Shown piece after piece: positions 1 to 12,379 of a stretch of 64,000 nucleotides of DNA. The DNA is from Imbricaverruca yamaguchii. Lineage: Eukaryota; Arthropoda; Thecostraca; Neoverrucidae. The notes under the pieces were generated by a model, which was given only the letters and a program-made list of their open reading frames with translations, was not told the origin of the DNA and did no database searches. The first letter of the stretch is position 1. Every line of letters begins with the position of its first letter. The stretch is from NCBI GenBank assembly GCA_034440575.1, contig JAOTOL010001520.1:372001-436000 (forward strand). The letters run 5' to 3'. The position numbers and the translations under genes were made by a program.

Positions 1-199
1 CCCTCACCGGCGCCGACGGCGGCACCAGCTGCTGCAGCGGCAGGTCACCAGCTGCAGCGGCCGCCAGCGGCGGTTGCTGAGGGAGAGCGCACCGCCACGC
101 CCAGTACGACCCGCTCGAGCAGGCCGGGTCCGTCTGGCCGGACTGAGCGACACCAGGGCGGCTCCGGCCCGTCAAGGGAGCACGCCACTGGCTGGCCGG

Positions 200-800
200 A
201 GTATGGCAGGAGCCACTCAGATCCGAGGTGGCATATTGTTGGACGGACTGGCTATCGGGAGGGTGGTGTGGGCCCGTTGTGCTGTGTGGAGGACACCATG
301 GGACGGACTGGCTGTCGGGAGGGTAGTGTGGGCCCGTCGGGCTGTGGGGAGAACACCATGGGACGGGCTGACTGTGGGGAGGACACCATGGGACGGTCCG
401 GCTGTGGTGTGGGTCCGTCGTGCTGTGTGGAGGACACCATGGGACGGACTGACTGTCGGGTGGATACTTTGGACCGAGCTGGCTGTGGAAAGGGTATCGC
501 GGGCCTGACTGGTTGTGGAATGAGCTTCGTGAGCTGGACGGGCTGTGGAGAGGATAGTGTGGACCGGGCTGGCAATGGTCAGGACGCTGTGGGTCGAACT
601 GGCTGTGGAGGTACTGTGAGTCGAACTGGCTGTGAGGATACCACAGATCAGGCTCGCTGTGGGAAGAACACTGCGGGTCGAGCCGGGTGTGGGGATACTG
701 TGGGTCGGACTGGATGTGGGAAAGACACTGTGGGTCGGCCTGACTGTGGGGAAGACACTGTGGGGAAGACTGGCTGTGGGAAGGCCACCGCGGAATAGTC
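200..800. repeat. degenerate minisatellite, about 30-bp unit
   Basis: Variants of a GGACGG-ACTGGCTGTGG-GAGGACAC type unit repeat through this stretch. Toward 690-790 the period is clearly 30 bp, and earlier copies are longer and irregular. Several frames stay open because the period is a multiple of three, so the long ORFs here are a consequence of the repeat and not evidence of a gene. Confidence 0.8.
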
Positions 801-1129
801 TGATCACGCTCCAGCACACTCCGAGTCGGAGAAACTGCGTGGTGTCCGTTGTTCATCGCACAATTACTCGCACCAGAAGTGTCGCCTTCAGTCCCTGGTC
901 GCGACGGCAACCGGCTGAGAGCACCCGGGCTCCAGACGGGACTTGTTGCGCTGCTCGAGGCCACCCCTGCCGCCTGCCCATGACAGATGGCAGCACTGCA
1001 GGTAGAGATTCCGCCAAGTCCACCGGAGGCGTCATATCTGGTTGCAGCAGAGGGCCAGCCAGTTCGGAAGCCAGCCACACCAGGCTGAACGGTGGCATTG
1101 CTCCGTCCGGTGGGCGCCGAGGACGGGTT

Positions 1130-1690
1130 GGCTGTGTGATCCACATACTGTGGGGCACCAGGAGCGGGACTGGCAGTGTGGGCCACATATGATGGGGCAC
1201 AGAGGACAGGACTGGCGGTGTGGGCCACATACTGTGGGGCACCAGGAGCGGGACTGGCAGTGTGGGCCACATACTGTGGGGCACCAGGAGCGGGACTGGC
1301 AGTGTGGGCCACATATGGTGGGGCACCAGGAGCGGGACTGGCAGTGTGGGCCACATATGGTGGGGCACCGAGGGCAGGACTGGCGGTGTGGGCCACATAC
1401 TGTGGGGCACCAGGAGCGGGACTGACAGTGTGGGCCACATACTGTGGGACACCAGGAGCGGGACTGGCAGTGTGGGCCACATATGGTGGGGCACCAGGAT
1501 CGGGACTGGCAGTGTGGGCCACATACTGTGGGGCACCAGGAGCGGGACTGGCAGTGTGGGCCACATACTGTGGGGCACCAGGATCGGGACTGGCAGTGTG
1601 GGCCACATACTGTGGGGCACCAGGAGCTGGACTGGCAGTGTGGGCCACATATGGTGGGGTACCAGGAGCGGAACAGGCAGGCTGGTACAG
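1130..1690. repeat. 42-bp minisatellite, about 13 copies
   Basis: Unit begins GTGTGGGCCACATACTGTGG and continues with a GCACCAGGAGCGGGACTGGCA half. Copies differ by a few bases, for example ATACTGTGG against ATATGGTGG and CCAGGAGC against CCGAGGGC. The 42-bp period equals 14 codons, so all plus-strand frames and one minus-strand frame remain open. I see no start context or splice signal that makes this coding. Confidence 0.93.
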
Positions 1691-2080
1691 CTGATACAGC
1701 TGACTCGCCTGAGACACCGGCTGGTACTTCTGGTCATTTTGGGAGATCGTCAGGTACTTATGGTTATTTTGGGCAACCGACTTGTACTTTTGGTCTATCT
1801 GAGAAGCTGGCTGATAGCCCTGGTCTGGAAACGTTTGCTGAGGCATCACCTGCCGCAGCTGGACCGTCTGTGACATCAGTTGGCACATCTGGACATCATA
1901 CGGAAGCCGCTGGCATATCTGGACATCTTGTGCGATCGGCTGGCGCATCTGATTCCTCTGTGGTACCGACTGGCGCCTCTGGTCCGTCTCCGATGTCGGC
2001 TGACACCTCTGGACATGCTGAGAGCTCAGCTGACGCTTCTGGACCGGGAGCGCCGCCAGAGACAGCTGACACGGAGGCCA
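1690..2080. repeat. degenerate tandem array, about 30-bp unit
   Basis: Immediately after the 42-bp array, units of the form CTGGCATATCTGGACATC recur about every 30 bp with heavy divergence. One plus-strand frame reads a Ser/Gly/Ala-rich 10-residue repeat such as SADTSGHAES. No homology is recognised and the open frame may be passive. Confidence 0.65.
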
Positions 2081-4060
2081 GCGGTGTGGTGGCGACGGTT
2101 GACGAAGGCAGGCATCTTGCCGACCCATCTCGTCACCACGGGTCGCCTGCGGCCAACGGTGCAGCATTAGTCAATTTTTGCACTGCCACTGGCCATTTCA
2201 CCCGGTGGCTTCATCTCATGTCTAGCTCCTCTGCTCTGAGCTCAGGACGTTAATTAATCAAGCCAACATGGCCGGTGCCCGGCGCCCTCAGTCGCCGGTG
2301 TTACCACACGAGACATTGGTGTCCGCATACATGTCATAATTCAACAGGCTGCGTCTGGGCGATGACCCTTGATGGCGACAAGATTGCAGTTTGCCACATC
2401 GATTGCATTTTTACCCGGAAATATTGTATTTTTATTCTTGTTGTTACAACTAATTGCATTTTCACACTGTTGTGATTTCAATAAGTGTTGATTTTTTTTT
2501 ATTTTTTTGGGAGATAGGGTGGCACAATGAATGCAAGAAGCGTGGTGGCCAAAATGGATTCGGGGCACACTCCACAGGGGGATATTAATGGGTGATACCA
2601 TAAGGAAGCAAAGCCGACATTGAAGGGCCACTTGTACCATGAAGATATATAAAACAACATCCCTATGCTTCTTCATTACCGGCGTTCTTTCTTTGATAGT
2701 GTGAGTGTGAGTAAGCGAGCGAACCAACGCAGCCTTACAGACGAGACCAATACATAAACAGCTTTGTTTTCTTACTTGTCTAAGTATTGCTTACTATAGG
2801 GTGTCAAAGCCTTTTCCTGATGCAGAGCACTGATAACGTAGAGTTGCATGGAAAGCATTGGCCGTAATAGCATGCAATGGCTAGGGTAGGTTATAATGCA
2901 CCAAGTTTCCCAGTTTCTGAGATATAGGATACAAAATTCCAAGTATTGAGACGTAAGTAGTATTAAGTAATTTGAAGTATTGAGACACGGATTTTGTAGA
3001 TTAACGCCAACCTTGCATGAGGGTACCTGAATACCAAGGCATCTCCACACGCAGGGCAGCCTACTGAAAACAAAATTGAACAAAAAAAACAAGCATGGCA
3101 AAGTAAGTCTGGATGGTTGATTGACCCAAACCAGATATGAAGAACGCTGGCACGGTCCCACCAACCAAATAAGCACGCGCAGTTAACCTCCTGAGGCACC
3201 TCCGGCCTATGCGCAAATTAATTAATCATGGCTTCTCAAGTTTTTCCTGGATGAGCTTTCGCAGTGAACGAGAGATCTCATATTTATAAGGTTCCAAAAA
3301 CCACGTGACCACGTGCAATTCTTTTGCCATGGCACGCCTGATTTTCTTTATTACAAAATAAGCAGAACAAACTGAGTACTAGATGGATAGTCGCTACAAA
3401 ACAGTACATTGACCGGATAACGATAATCGGCGTCCTCCCATCCCATCTAGCGGAAATATTGGTGTAAGAATAATCTCTCCAATCTTCAGACAAAGAGAAC
3501 GAGCAATCTGACAGACAAAACTTGCGATTCTCTCTCACGACCTTCTGCGTCATACTTTGCATGCTTTACTAGTAATAATATTCACTTGATCTTTTATTTG
3601 TCAATAAGATGAAGATACATTCAACTTCACGGTGAAAACGTCTCGCAATCGGATATCACAACTCCGGAAATTTAAAATGACATGAGCGAAGTGATAATTG
3701 CGCACACTAGAGCGGCAGCCTTTTATATCAAATGGAAGATGGAGCCTGCTTCAATCATGGAAGCATACCGTACTACTGAACTAAGACCCATCTTGATTAC
3801 AAATCGTAATGTATAAAAAAATGGATGACATCATTGGTGAAACATGGAGAATGCACCATCTAGAGCACCTGGGAAGTGAGAATCCCTCATCGCTACTTCA
3901 GGAAGTTTCACGAGACATTTTTGCATTAAAAATTCATTAAACTCCAATGACGGGATTTCTGCCGTGTGCTGGGTTAGGCCGATGCGCATACTACCGATTA
4001 GCTTCACAGGCCCCATTAGTGTACACTTTAATTTTGCGAGCTCTATTTGTGGATCTGGTT
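2081..4060. other. no recognisable feature
   Basis: AT-rich unique-looking sequence. ORFs are short, lack recognisable domains and carry no convincing splice-bordered exon. Confidence 0.5.
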
Positions 4061-4064
4061 GAAG

Positions 4065-4960
4065 ACTGGTCAGTTGTATCAGCCGCCAGCCTGCCATGGT
4101 ACTGCCCCAGACGGGTCAGTTGTACCAACCGCCAGCCAGCCATGGTACTGCCCCAGACGGGTCAGTTGTACCAACTGCCAGCCGGACATGGTACTGTCCC
4201 AGACGGGTCAGTTGTACCAACCGTCAGCCGGCCATGGTACTGCCCCAGACGGGTCAGTGGTACCAACCGCCATCCGGCCATGGTACTGCCCCAGAAGGGT
4301 CAGTTGTACCTACCGCCAGCCGGCCATGGTACTGCTCCAGACGTGTCAGTCGTGCCAGTGGCCAGCCAGCCATGGTACTGCTCCAGACGGGTCGGTTGTA
4401 CCAACCGTCAGCCGGCCATGGTACTGCCCCAGACGTGTCAGTCGTACCAGCCGCCATCCTGCCATGGTACTGCCCCAGACGGGTCAGTTGTACCAACCGC
4501 CAGCCGGCCATGGTGCTGCCCCAGACGGATCAGTTGTACCAACCGTTAGCCGGCCATGACACTGCCCCAGACGGGTCAGTTGTACCAACCGTCAGCCGGC
4601 CATGGTACTGCCCCAGACGGGTCAGTTGTACCAACCGTCAGCCGGCCATGGTACTGCACCAGACAGGTCAGTTGTACCAACCGTCAGCCGGCCATGGTAC
4701 TGCACCAGACAGGTAAGTTGTACCAACCGTCAGCCGGCCATGGTACTGCCCCAGACGGGTCAGTTGTACCAGCCGCCATCCTGTCATGGTACTGCCCCAG
4801 ACGGGTCAGTTGTACCAGCCGCCAGCCGGCCATGGTACTGCCCCAGACGGGTCAGTTGTACCAACCGTCAGCCGGCCATGGTACTGCTCCAGACTGGTCA
4901 GTTGTACCAACCGCCAGCCGGCCATGGTACTGCTCCAGACGGGTCAGTTGCGTGTGAGGC
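4065..4960. repeat. 46-bp minisatellite, about 19 copies
   Basis: Unit contains GCCATGGTACTGCCCCAGAC, then GGGTCAGTTGTACCAACC and a GCCAGCCG joint. The period of 46 bp is one more than a multiple of three, so a translated frame cycles through all three readings every 138 bp and stays open throughout. Copies are very similar, which suggests recent expansion. Not supported as coding. Confidence 0.95.
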
Positions 4961-5356
4961 ACTCTGTGTGGGGCTGCTCAGTTTTTAGCACTTGGGATGC
5001 ACACGAATTACTGCCGTTATGTCGCAATGCTTCCAAGATATGAAAGGGTCTTTGTCGAAAGAGTAATAACTTCCTAAATGCAGGGATTAATTCAATTCCC
5101 TATTGCGTGATTCAGTTTGACATCACTCTTGATGTGTTGCTAGGAGAACCATGGCACTGACAGGCGCGGGAGGCCGACATTATCGAGGTACTGTCTGCGA
5201 ATTGTATGCATACCAATGCCAGAGCATACACGCAATGTGAACTATATACAGACCAAACTTTTGTTCTGCTGCTGCAGTAAATTCCCCGTAAGTAGTCCTC
5301 GTACTGGGTGGTTCACTCTTAACAGAACTACTATTCCAGTTCACGTAGAACGGGGT

Positions 5357-5834
5357 TAAAATAATGGTTTTTAGTTAAGTGTGAGATGTCGAAACGAACG
5401 CAGTAGTATATCGAAATTTGTCATGGGATTAGCGTCATCTAAAATGGTTTTAATGTATTTCAGATTCAAATTTTAGTCATTGGTGTAGGTACTTATGACT
5501 GTACTTTCATCAATTATTTTGACATTCATAATTTAAGAAGAGCTACATTCTGGATAAGAAGAATGATGGCTATGCTATAAACTGGTATTGCATGCCATAT
5601 CACATTATAGGCAATCCATCCACCTGGAATTGCATCGCAAAATTTTCGTGTATCACCATTCCTTATCGAGAGCATGGACATGCTACTTATAAACGAGATA
5701 CTGTTATAACGGAGACACGAATACTTCACCAGCACGCATCGAGGAACGGGATGTCGGTACTTCCTGGAGATGGAAGTGGATTGAGTGTTAAAAAAGTGGA
5801 ATATTCCACCCTATTTCACGAATAATTTGTCACT
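5357..5834. repeat. dispersed repeat of about 480 bp, copy 1
   Basis: This block matches 27996-28504 in the same orientation. Shared landmarks include TGTGAGATGTCGAAACGA near the start, GAGCATG-ATGCTACTT in the middle, GTGGATTGAGTGTT and CCACCCTAT near the end and AATAATTTG at the end. No coding potential is seen. An old non-autonomous transposon is likely, but the ends do not form an obvious inverted repeat. Confidence 0.75.
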
Positions 5835-6519
5835 GCCGTAGAAACTCGTGACCGCCCGATACAACATTTGAAGCACCGAGCTGTCCCAAGCCTTAGGTTG
5901 AGTCGGCAACCAACATGAGCTTGAGGAAAAAGCTTAACTGTGGTGATTTGACGGAGACGTATACCACTTAAATGACGGCATAATGCAGCAGATAGTACCA
6001 GGTGAAATAAAACTAATACAAATTCACAAAAACATGGTGGGTAAATATTTCCATCACCCATGTTTCGGTATGTGGTATGAGAAACCTGCAGCAATTATAT
6101 CCGATATACTACAAACCTGCTAGGCCATCATACGTAACTCAATCGAATATTAAATTCTAGCACTAATACCGAATCTGCAAGTCTGTCTTTTCCTGCCGCG
6201 TCAACTACATTTCTCAAAACATAATTACAGTGTCTGAGCGTGACGTGCTTCCAATTTATGCTAAATCGTGAGGAGAATCGGGCCATTTCAATTACTCCAG
6301 ATCCTCTTGAAGCTTACAGTCATTGCTGTACTTACACTAAATCCTCCTGCAGCTTCCAACAATTCCCGTAGATAGATGAGATCCTCTTGGCGCTTCTTTG
6401 TCTTCCAGCTAGCTCTAATCTCCGCGCGGCTACCACTCGTGCCCTGTCCTTGGTGTCCCGTGATCCCCGACGGCTGCCCACTGACTGCCAACGGTATCTG
6501 AACCAAAACAGGCAGTGTC
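5835..6519. other. no recognisable feature
   Basis: Mixed-composition sequence with only short unrecognised ORFs. Confidence 0.45.
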
Positions 6520-6890
6520 AGGGGCGGGCAGAGGATGGGAGGTGGGAGAGTATGGGGAGGACAGGAGAGGATGGGAGGTGGGAGAGGATTGGAGAGGACA
6601 GGAGAGAATGGGAAAGGACGGGAGAGGAGGGAAGGTAAAGAAGTAAAGTGATATATATAGAGGGTGAGGGCGAAAGAGAGATAGAGATAAAGATAGAGAT
6701 AGAGAGAGCGAGAGGGAGAGCGAGAGAGAGAGAATGAGAGCGAGAGAGCGTGATAGAGAGAGCTAGAGCGAGGGAGAGCGAGGGAGAGCGAGATAGAGAT
6801 AGCGAGAGATAGCGAGAGAGAGAGAGAGAGCGAGAGCGAGAGACCGAGCGAGCGAGAGAGGGAGAGAGAGCGGGAGAGAGGGACCCACTA
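6520..6890. repeat. GA-rich purine tract
   Basis: The plus strand is almost pure purine: GGAGAGGACAGGAGAGG-type units pass into GAGAGAGCGAGAG and GATAGAGATA runs. The long Ser/Arg/Leu minus-strand ORF here is low-complexity noise. Confidence 0.95.
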
Positions 6891-8284
6891 ACAGGAATTA
6901 CACTAATCTGATCGAACACCTACAGGTTTTACGCGTGACCGAACACCGGCAGGTTCTGCTTTATCGGACATATGTGGGCTTACGATAATCGAAGATCCGG
7001 GTGTCTTAGGCTGGGTTAGGCCGGTCAAAAGGAACGTACCCATGTTGGTGCAGCTCTTAGTTGATTATCGCCGAACTTTGTTTCAAGTATCGTAAACAAT
7101 ATGAAATCATTCTTTGCAGTATAGATATCGTGTATATATTATGTATTATCTTCAACAGACATGACGAATGTTAGCTGTTCAAATCTGTATTTTTCTCGTG
7201 TTTCGATATCGAAGATACATTCTTCGGAATCCCCTGCCCCACACCACCACCAATCCAGGTCTTTTGATCCGCCCTCGGATACCCTTGGTATGGAGATGTT
7301 GGGTGTAGTTTCTAATCCTCATCTACCGAGAACATTCTGCTGCCCATTCCATCCCACACATCCATCACTATGCACTATTTCGTCCATAATTGACTAGAGA
7401 AGAGAGAAAAGACCTTGTGAGTCACCAGGCGAACCTTCCGGAACATTTCACAAATTGGTCACCATTGACCTCTAGGACAGATCAAGGATAACAATGTCCC
7501 AAGGGTAGCATCAGGAGCTGGAACCGGGTTCTGTCTCAACGCAGTTCGCATGAACGTGATATACAATGCGTAGTAAAAGCAAAAAAAAAACTTCTTGAGT
7601 TTGTAATCAAACTGTTTGTTCAACTCGGATACAGGTCGTTACATAGAGGACATTTATCTCCTGATCAGAATTTAAACAAAGGAATCTCAGCCGACTGTGG
7701 TTCAAGGTCACACGCGAGCCGCACAGAAAATGTAAACTTCGAGATTGAACTAGTTTTCTATGAATAATATCTATTATACTTTTTATTAGCACGTTTTATA
7801 AGCCCACATAATCCTTACCAATGGATGTGAGCATCAAGGAAGCCTGATCATGAAGACCAACGTGTTCATCACTTGCAATATGTCTAGAAAAGTAAGAGCA
7901 AGCAAAGTTTCGACGCCAATATGCCCGCTGCAGAATCGACCCATTGTCAGTCTATCGGAGCTATCGGGGTGATGTCGCCCACTTGACGCGGCTACCTCGC
8001 ACCAGGGGCTCGAAATAGAAGAAGGGACACCTAGGCATGATCCCCTCCCTCTCCCATGGAAGGGTGGCGCCCCTGATCTGGGAAAGGCGCCCCTCTGGAC
8101 GGCTCGAATGCACCTCACCCAACCGTTTACCGGATTTTTCGGTCAGACTTTCAAAGGACTAGATGCCAAGAGATGCCCTCTTCGGAAGAAAAGCGCCTCC
8201 TGAGAGGAATAGATGCCCCTCAGTGTGCACCAGTGCATCCACCCACCTTGCCAACCCAACCAATTTTTATCCGAAGGCGGCCCA
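6891..8284. other. no recognisable feature
   Basis: No coding region, RNA gene or tandem repeat recognised. Confidence 0.45.
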
Positions 8285-8450
8285 GTGACTAGGGGCTCTA
8301 GACTTTCACAGTGGCTCCCATCCGAGGTGATGGTTTCCATCTGAGGTAATGGTTCCCATCCGAGATGATAGTTTCCATTCGAGGTACTGGTTCCCATCAG
8401 AGATGACCTAAGGTCACCCACCATTGGAGGTAATGGTTTCCATTCGAGAT
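8285..8450. repeat. 18-bp minisatellite, about 9 degenerate copies
   Basis: Units of the type GAGGTAATGGTTTCCATC repeat with substitutions such as CCATCCGAG, CCATTCGAG and CCATCAGAG. Confidence 0.85.
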
Positions 8451-9289
8451 GCCCTCCCCCAAACGATTATATGTCCTTTATCATTTTCAGCGTGAACCCT
8501 AAATTTAATTCCCGCACTCAATAATCTAAAAAAGCACGGAAATTAACCTGACCTAAGGTCAGTAACCTTGACCTTAAGTAAAATTTGGTAAGAGGAGAGC
8601 TGTTTGCATTGATGAAAGAACATCATGCAATGAAGACAGGCAAACTTTAAGTGAGCACGCCTAACAAATAATGCGAATATAATGGGATGGTTATTCGACA
8701 GCGGATATGCTAGAAAGAAGAATTAGACATGTTGACCATTCAAGAAAATCATGATGTGCGTAGTAACCATGTTATTTAGGGTAAGCATTTCATTTTATGG
8801 TTGGAAACTGATGCTTAAGTTCAGATTTCTCCTCTATTAATTTGTAGGTTATTCATGCTGCCATGACAAGATCAGACTATCAGTATTTAGCACCAGATGT
8901 CAGTCAAATCGCTAGTACGCGTGCACAGGAAGCACCTCAGTCTTCTGATCGGCGGCTGGTCTGATCAAAGGGTAGTTTGTGATTGTGTTCGCATAAAACA
9001 TGTTGTCAAGTGTCAAAGCCTATTTTTATGTCGCTCCGATTTTCACATAACCCAGTGCATGTTGGCACTAGACATTCAGCTATATGCTTATCACAATATT
9101 CAATGTGTCGACCTTCATACGGCATGGTGCTAACCGTACAGAAGCTGTTAGGTCCTCTTAAACCAAGCACGACAGCTCAGGGTCAGTTGATTGCAAGTGT
9201 ATGGGGTCAAAAGGTACATGCACCCAGTGATTAATACAACATTGTCTTAATAAATCATGCATTGAATGCACGTATTAAGTATCTACTAA
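8451..9289. other. no recognisable feature
   Basis: AT-rich sequence with short ORFs only. Confidence 0.45.
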
Positions 9290-9495
9290 GAATGTGTTGC
9301 CGGCGGACCGTCCACCAGCAGCACTGAACAATCCACCAACACTGAGCCATCCGCCAGCAGTGCTGAACCATTCGCCGACAGCACTGAACCATCCGTCAGT
9401 AGTGCTAAACCATCCGTCAGCAGTGTTGAACCATCCGTCAGCAGTGTTGAACCATCCGTCAGCAGTGTTGAACCGTCTGATGGCAGCAGTGAACC
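9290..9495. repeat. 21-bp minisatellite, about 9 copies
   Basis: Unit CCATCCGTCAGCAGTGTTGA plus A repeats. The last four copies are nearly identical and the first copies are degenerate. The 7-codon period leaves plus and minus frames open, so the ORFs overlapping this array are not evidence of genes. Confidence 0.93.
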
Positions 9496-10480
9496 ACATG
9501 CGGTCCGCCGCTGCAACAGGAAGGAGGCTATGGCTTCTTTCAGAAGCTTTGCAAGGCCTGGTCCAAGGTGAGTTGTGCTCTTAATCCGAAGATGCGATCC
9601 AAGTCAACTTCACTATTTCTATCCGCAATTCTCACAAGACGGAATAGACTGAACGAAGGAAAAAGTGCAGCTACAAAATGAATGAATTCGCATTCCATAA
9701 ATGACAGGCCATGAGCTATGGTTAGCTAGGACTGAAACCAGTATTATTGCTGTAAGCATGCAATATGGACCATTCATATGGCATAAACTAGTGCCACCTA
9801 TAGATAATATATCGTATTTAACTTACATTTTATCACCTTACACCATCGTCGGTAACAACTTACCCCTATAACGGGGTAAGTTGATGAGCCACATGTTGCT
9901 CGAGTAGTGCGAGTTGCTCTCAAGTAGAAAGTCCAGAGGATGCGATGAAATAAATAATTATTGGGGATGATATCAAAAGGCTTCGGGTTGGTGTAGGCTA
10001 ACTATCTCATCGCTACCACTACAAAATGATGAGTAATTTGAGATTCGTCAAAATTATATCAACCAGAAACGGTCTCTCCTGCTCGCTTGACATGAAAACT
10101 AGCATATTGAGTGCATTAAGGACTGACGGAATAGCAACAGGGCATCAAGACTAGTATATTGTGCGCATCATGGGTTGCCGGTACAGCAGCGAGTGATCGT
10201 TCATCGCAATGAATCGCTCAGCAGGGTTCCAACAGGCTAGCTTAGCTTATCCAGCTATCCGCCTTCTACCGCAACCATTGTCTGTGTATGTTAGCTAACC
10301 ACTGCCAGAGGAACACCGAACATTAACGATGCACCTCGCCTTGACAGTGACACAGGGCACTTAATACCCACGTCTGGTCGATGCCCACCAAAGCTGCAAC
10401 ACCGAACCAGTAGTCCTCAGCTACAGCGGCCACTCTCAAACCGCGGCATTCACTCACCAATTCACAGGAGCTTCGTGTCA
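9496..10480. other. no recognisable feature
   Basis: No gene or repeat array recognised. Confidence 0.45.
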
Positions 10481-10489
10481 TCAATCGAA

Positions 10490-10770
10490 ACCGTCAATGT
10501 TCACATAATCCAGTCAATACTGACAGTAGCCACTTGTAATTGACGGAAGCCGGTCGCCATTCGTAGTAGCTACTCAATATTCACAGTAGCCACACTTGTC
10601 ACTCATAGTAGCCATTCACAATATCGAATACTATTCCCAGTAGCCAGCCGACATTCGCGGCAACCGTTCCCTATTCACAGTAGCCACTCACCATTTCCAG
10701 CAGCCAGTCGCCATTCGCAAGGGGTGAGGGCAGTCACCCACCATTCACAGCAGCCGCTCGCCGTTCACGC
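10490..10770. repeat. degenerate tandem array with a CAGTAGCCACTC core
   Basis: Variants of ATTCACAGTAGCCACTCACC recur at irregular spacing of roughly 20-35 bp, ending in CATTCACAGCAGCCGCTCGCC. Divergent and probably old. Confidence 0.6.
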
Positions 10771-10984
10771 CAGCCGTCCGCCGGAGCTGGTCGGCCAGAG
10801 AGCGCCCGAGCGCTACGACGACCGGCACCGCCAGCCGGACCTGGACCTCACCTCGCCTGCCGGCACCTGGCGACAGCCCATGTCCGGTGGGTGACGGTGG
10901 CGCGGCGCTCGGCGCCACCACCGGCCGAGCGCAGGCACCTCGCCTGGCCGGGCCCGCCGTCCGCGGCCACACCGGGCCCGCGCC

Positions 10985-11410
10985 AACCGCCTGTGCCCCG
11001 TGTCCGCCGTTTGTGCCCGGTGTCCGCCGTTTGTGCCCGGTGTCCGCCGTTTGTCCCGGTGCCCGCCGCTTGTGCCTGGTGTCCGCCACCTGTACCCGGT
11101 GTACGCCGTTTGTGCCCGGTGTCCGCCGTTTGTGCCCGGTGCCCGCCGTTTGTGCCCGGTGTCCGCCGTTTGTGCCCGGTGTCCGCCGTTTGTGCCCGGT
11201 GCCCGCCGTTTGTGCCTGGTGTCCACCACCTGTACCCGGTGTACGCCGTTTGTGCCCGGTGTCCGCCGCTTTTTCAAGATGTCCGCCTTTTGTGCCCGAT
11301 ACTCCCGACCTGTGTCCGGGTTCACCGCTTGTACCCGGTTTCCGCCGCCTGTAGCCGGTGTCCCTCGCCTGTCTGGCATCCGCCGTCTGTGTCCGGCGTC
11401 CGCGACCTGT
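10985..11410. repeat. 20-bp minisatellite, about 20 copies
   Basis: Unit CGGTGTCCGCCGTTTGTGCC with variants (CGGTGCCCGCC; CCACCTGTACC). A higher-order block of roughly 180 bp, marked by CACCTGTACCCGGTGTACGCC, appears twice. Long ORFs on both strands come from the period. Confidence 0.93.
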
Positions 11411-12320
11411 GCCCGCTACCGTATAGTCGCCGCCGCCCGCGGCCAGCGACCGCCGTAGTCTTGCGACCCCTCGGATGCTCCTCAACTGGAGGCCGAACGG
11501 AAGCGCAGGCACCCGATGCGGTTCGACAAGGGCTGCGACGGGACAAAGCCAGCCGTGCTGATGGACTATTGATCATACAAAATGCATTTCATACATGATT
11601 CCGAAACAAAATCACGTTCTCATTGTCCTTCGCTTTGGACGGTTTTATCCGGCTAAACGGCGCCTGTGTCGACCTGAATGAGTTCATACCAGCGGAAGCT
11701 TTCTAATGGAACAGAAGCGAAGCGCACGACTAGGTCTAACTCAAGACGACACATCACTCTAGTGGTAGCTGAACATGTTACACACCAGGCGATATTGTAT
11801 GCAACCTGTCCAATACTGTTTAAAAAAACACGACCGGTTAGAATGGTTGCTGGGATGGCTACTGTGAGCTTCTGACACACGCTATGATTGCGAGAAGATT
11901 TTGCTGCGCACACCATGGCCTTCCTACCGCTTGTTGATTGCCGTTCTTTGGAATAATATTTTCCGCGAGTTTCGTGTCGCATTAAATTATCGACACGACC
12001 CACCCGGTACTGAAGTTTGGAACACGTTGATTGGGTGCCACGGGCCACCGCAGGGGACAATTGAAATTCACTTAACGACTCGAATCCGGTTTCCCCAGAA
12101 CTTATACAAGCCCGATATTATGGAAACTTAGTGAACGTATCAGCCTAGTTGCACATCATGCATGAATATCATTCACATGGCGTGTGACCGAGAGGTCAAA
12201 CAGCCCACTGAGAGGGGGGGGAGCGACGACGGAGTTCAGAGTTAGAAACCTTGTCTCCAGGCTATTCTCGACAGGCAAACACAGCCTGAGCTCAGGGGAG
12301 CGCTACTTTGATGATGATAC
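11411..12320. other. no recognisable feature
   Basis: A 135-codon minus-strand ORF (12060-11653) is open but has no recognised domain and no supporting splice context. I do not call it. Confidence 0.4.
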
Positions 12321-12324
12321 GTTG

Positions 12325-12378
12325 ATTGATTATTTGGGCTTTGGGGCGCATCAACGGCTACTGGTTATGGACCGCCCA
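12325..12378 (-). mobile_element. solo LINE/SINE 3' tail fragment
   Basis: The plus strand reads TTTGGGCTTTGGGGCGCATC, then a loop and GGTTATGGACCGCCC. This is the antisense of the stem-loop tail shared with the LINE at 39847-46312 and the SINEs. A 5'-truncated insertion is the simplest explanation. Confidence 0.55.
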
Positions 12379-12379
12379 G

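Noticed and set aside
1042..2253. Long plus-strand ORFs with Gly/Trp/Ser-rich repeats as a secreted repeat protein
   Set aside because: Several frames are open at once because the repeat periods are multiples of three. No signal peptide, start context or splice structure is visible.
4047..4957. ORFs with a TAPDGSVVPT / YCPRRVSCTN / MVLPQTGQLYQ cycle as a repeat protein
   Set aside because: The three peptide types are the three frames of one 46-bp unit, so the ORF reflects the period and has no domain support.
10745..11512. Minus-strand Gly/His/Thr-rich 255-codon ORF
   Set aside because: It is a translation of the 20-bp minisatellite and adjacent GC-rich DNA. Both strands are open.
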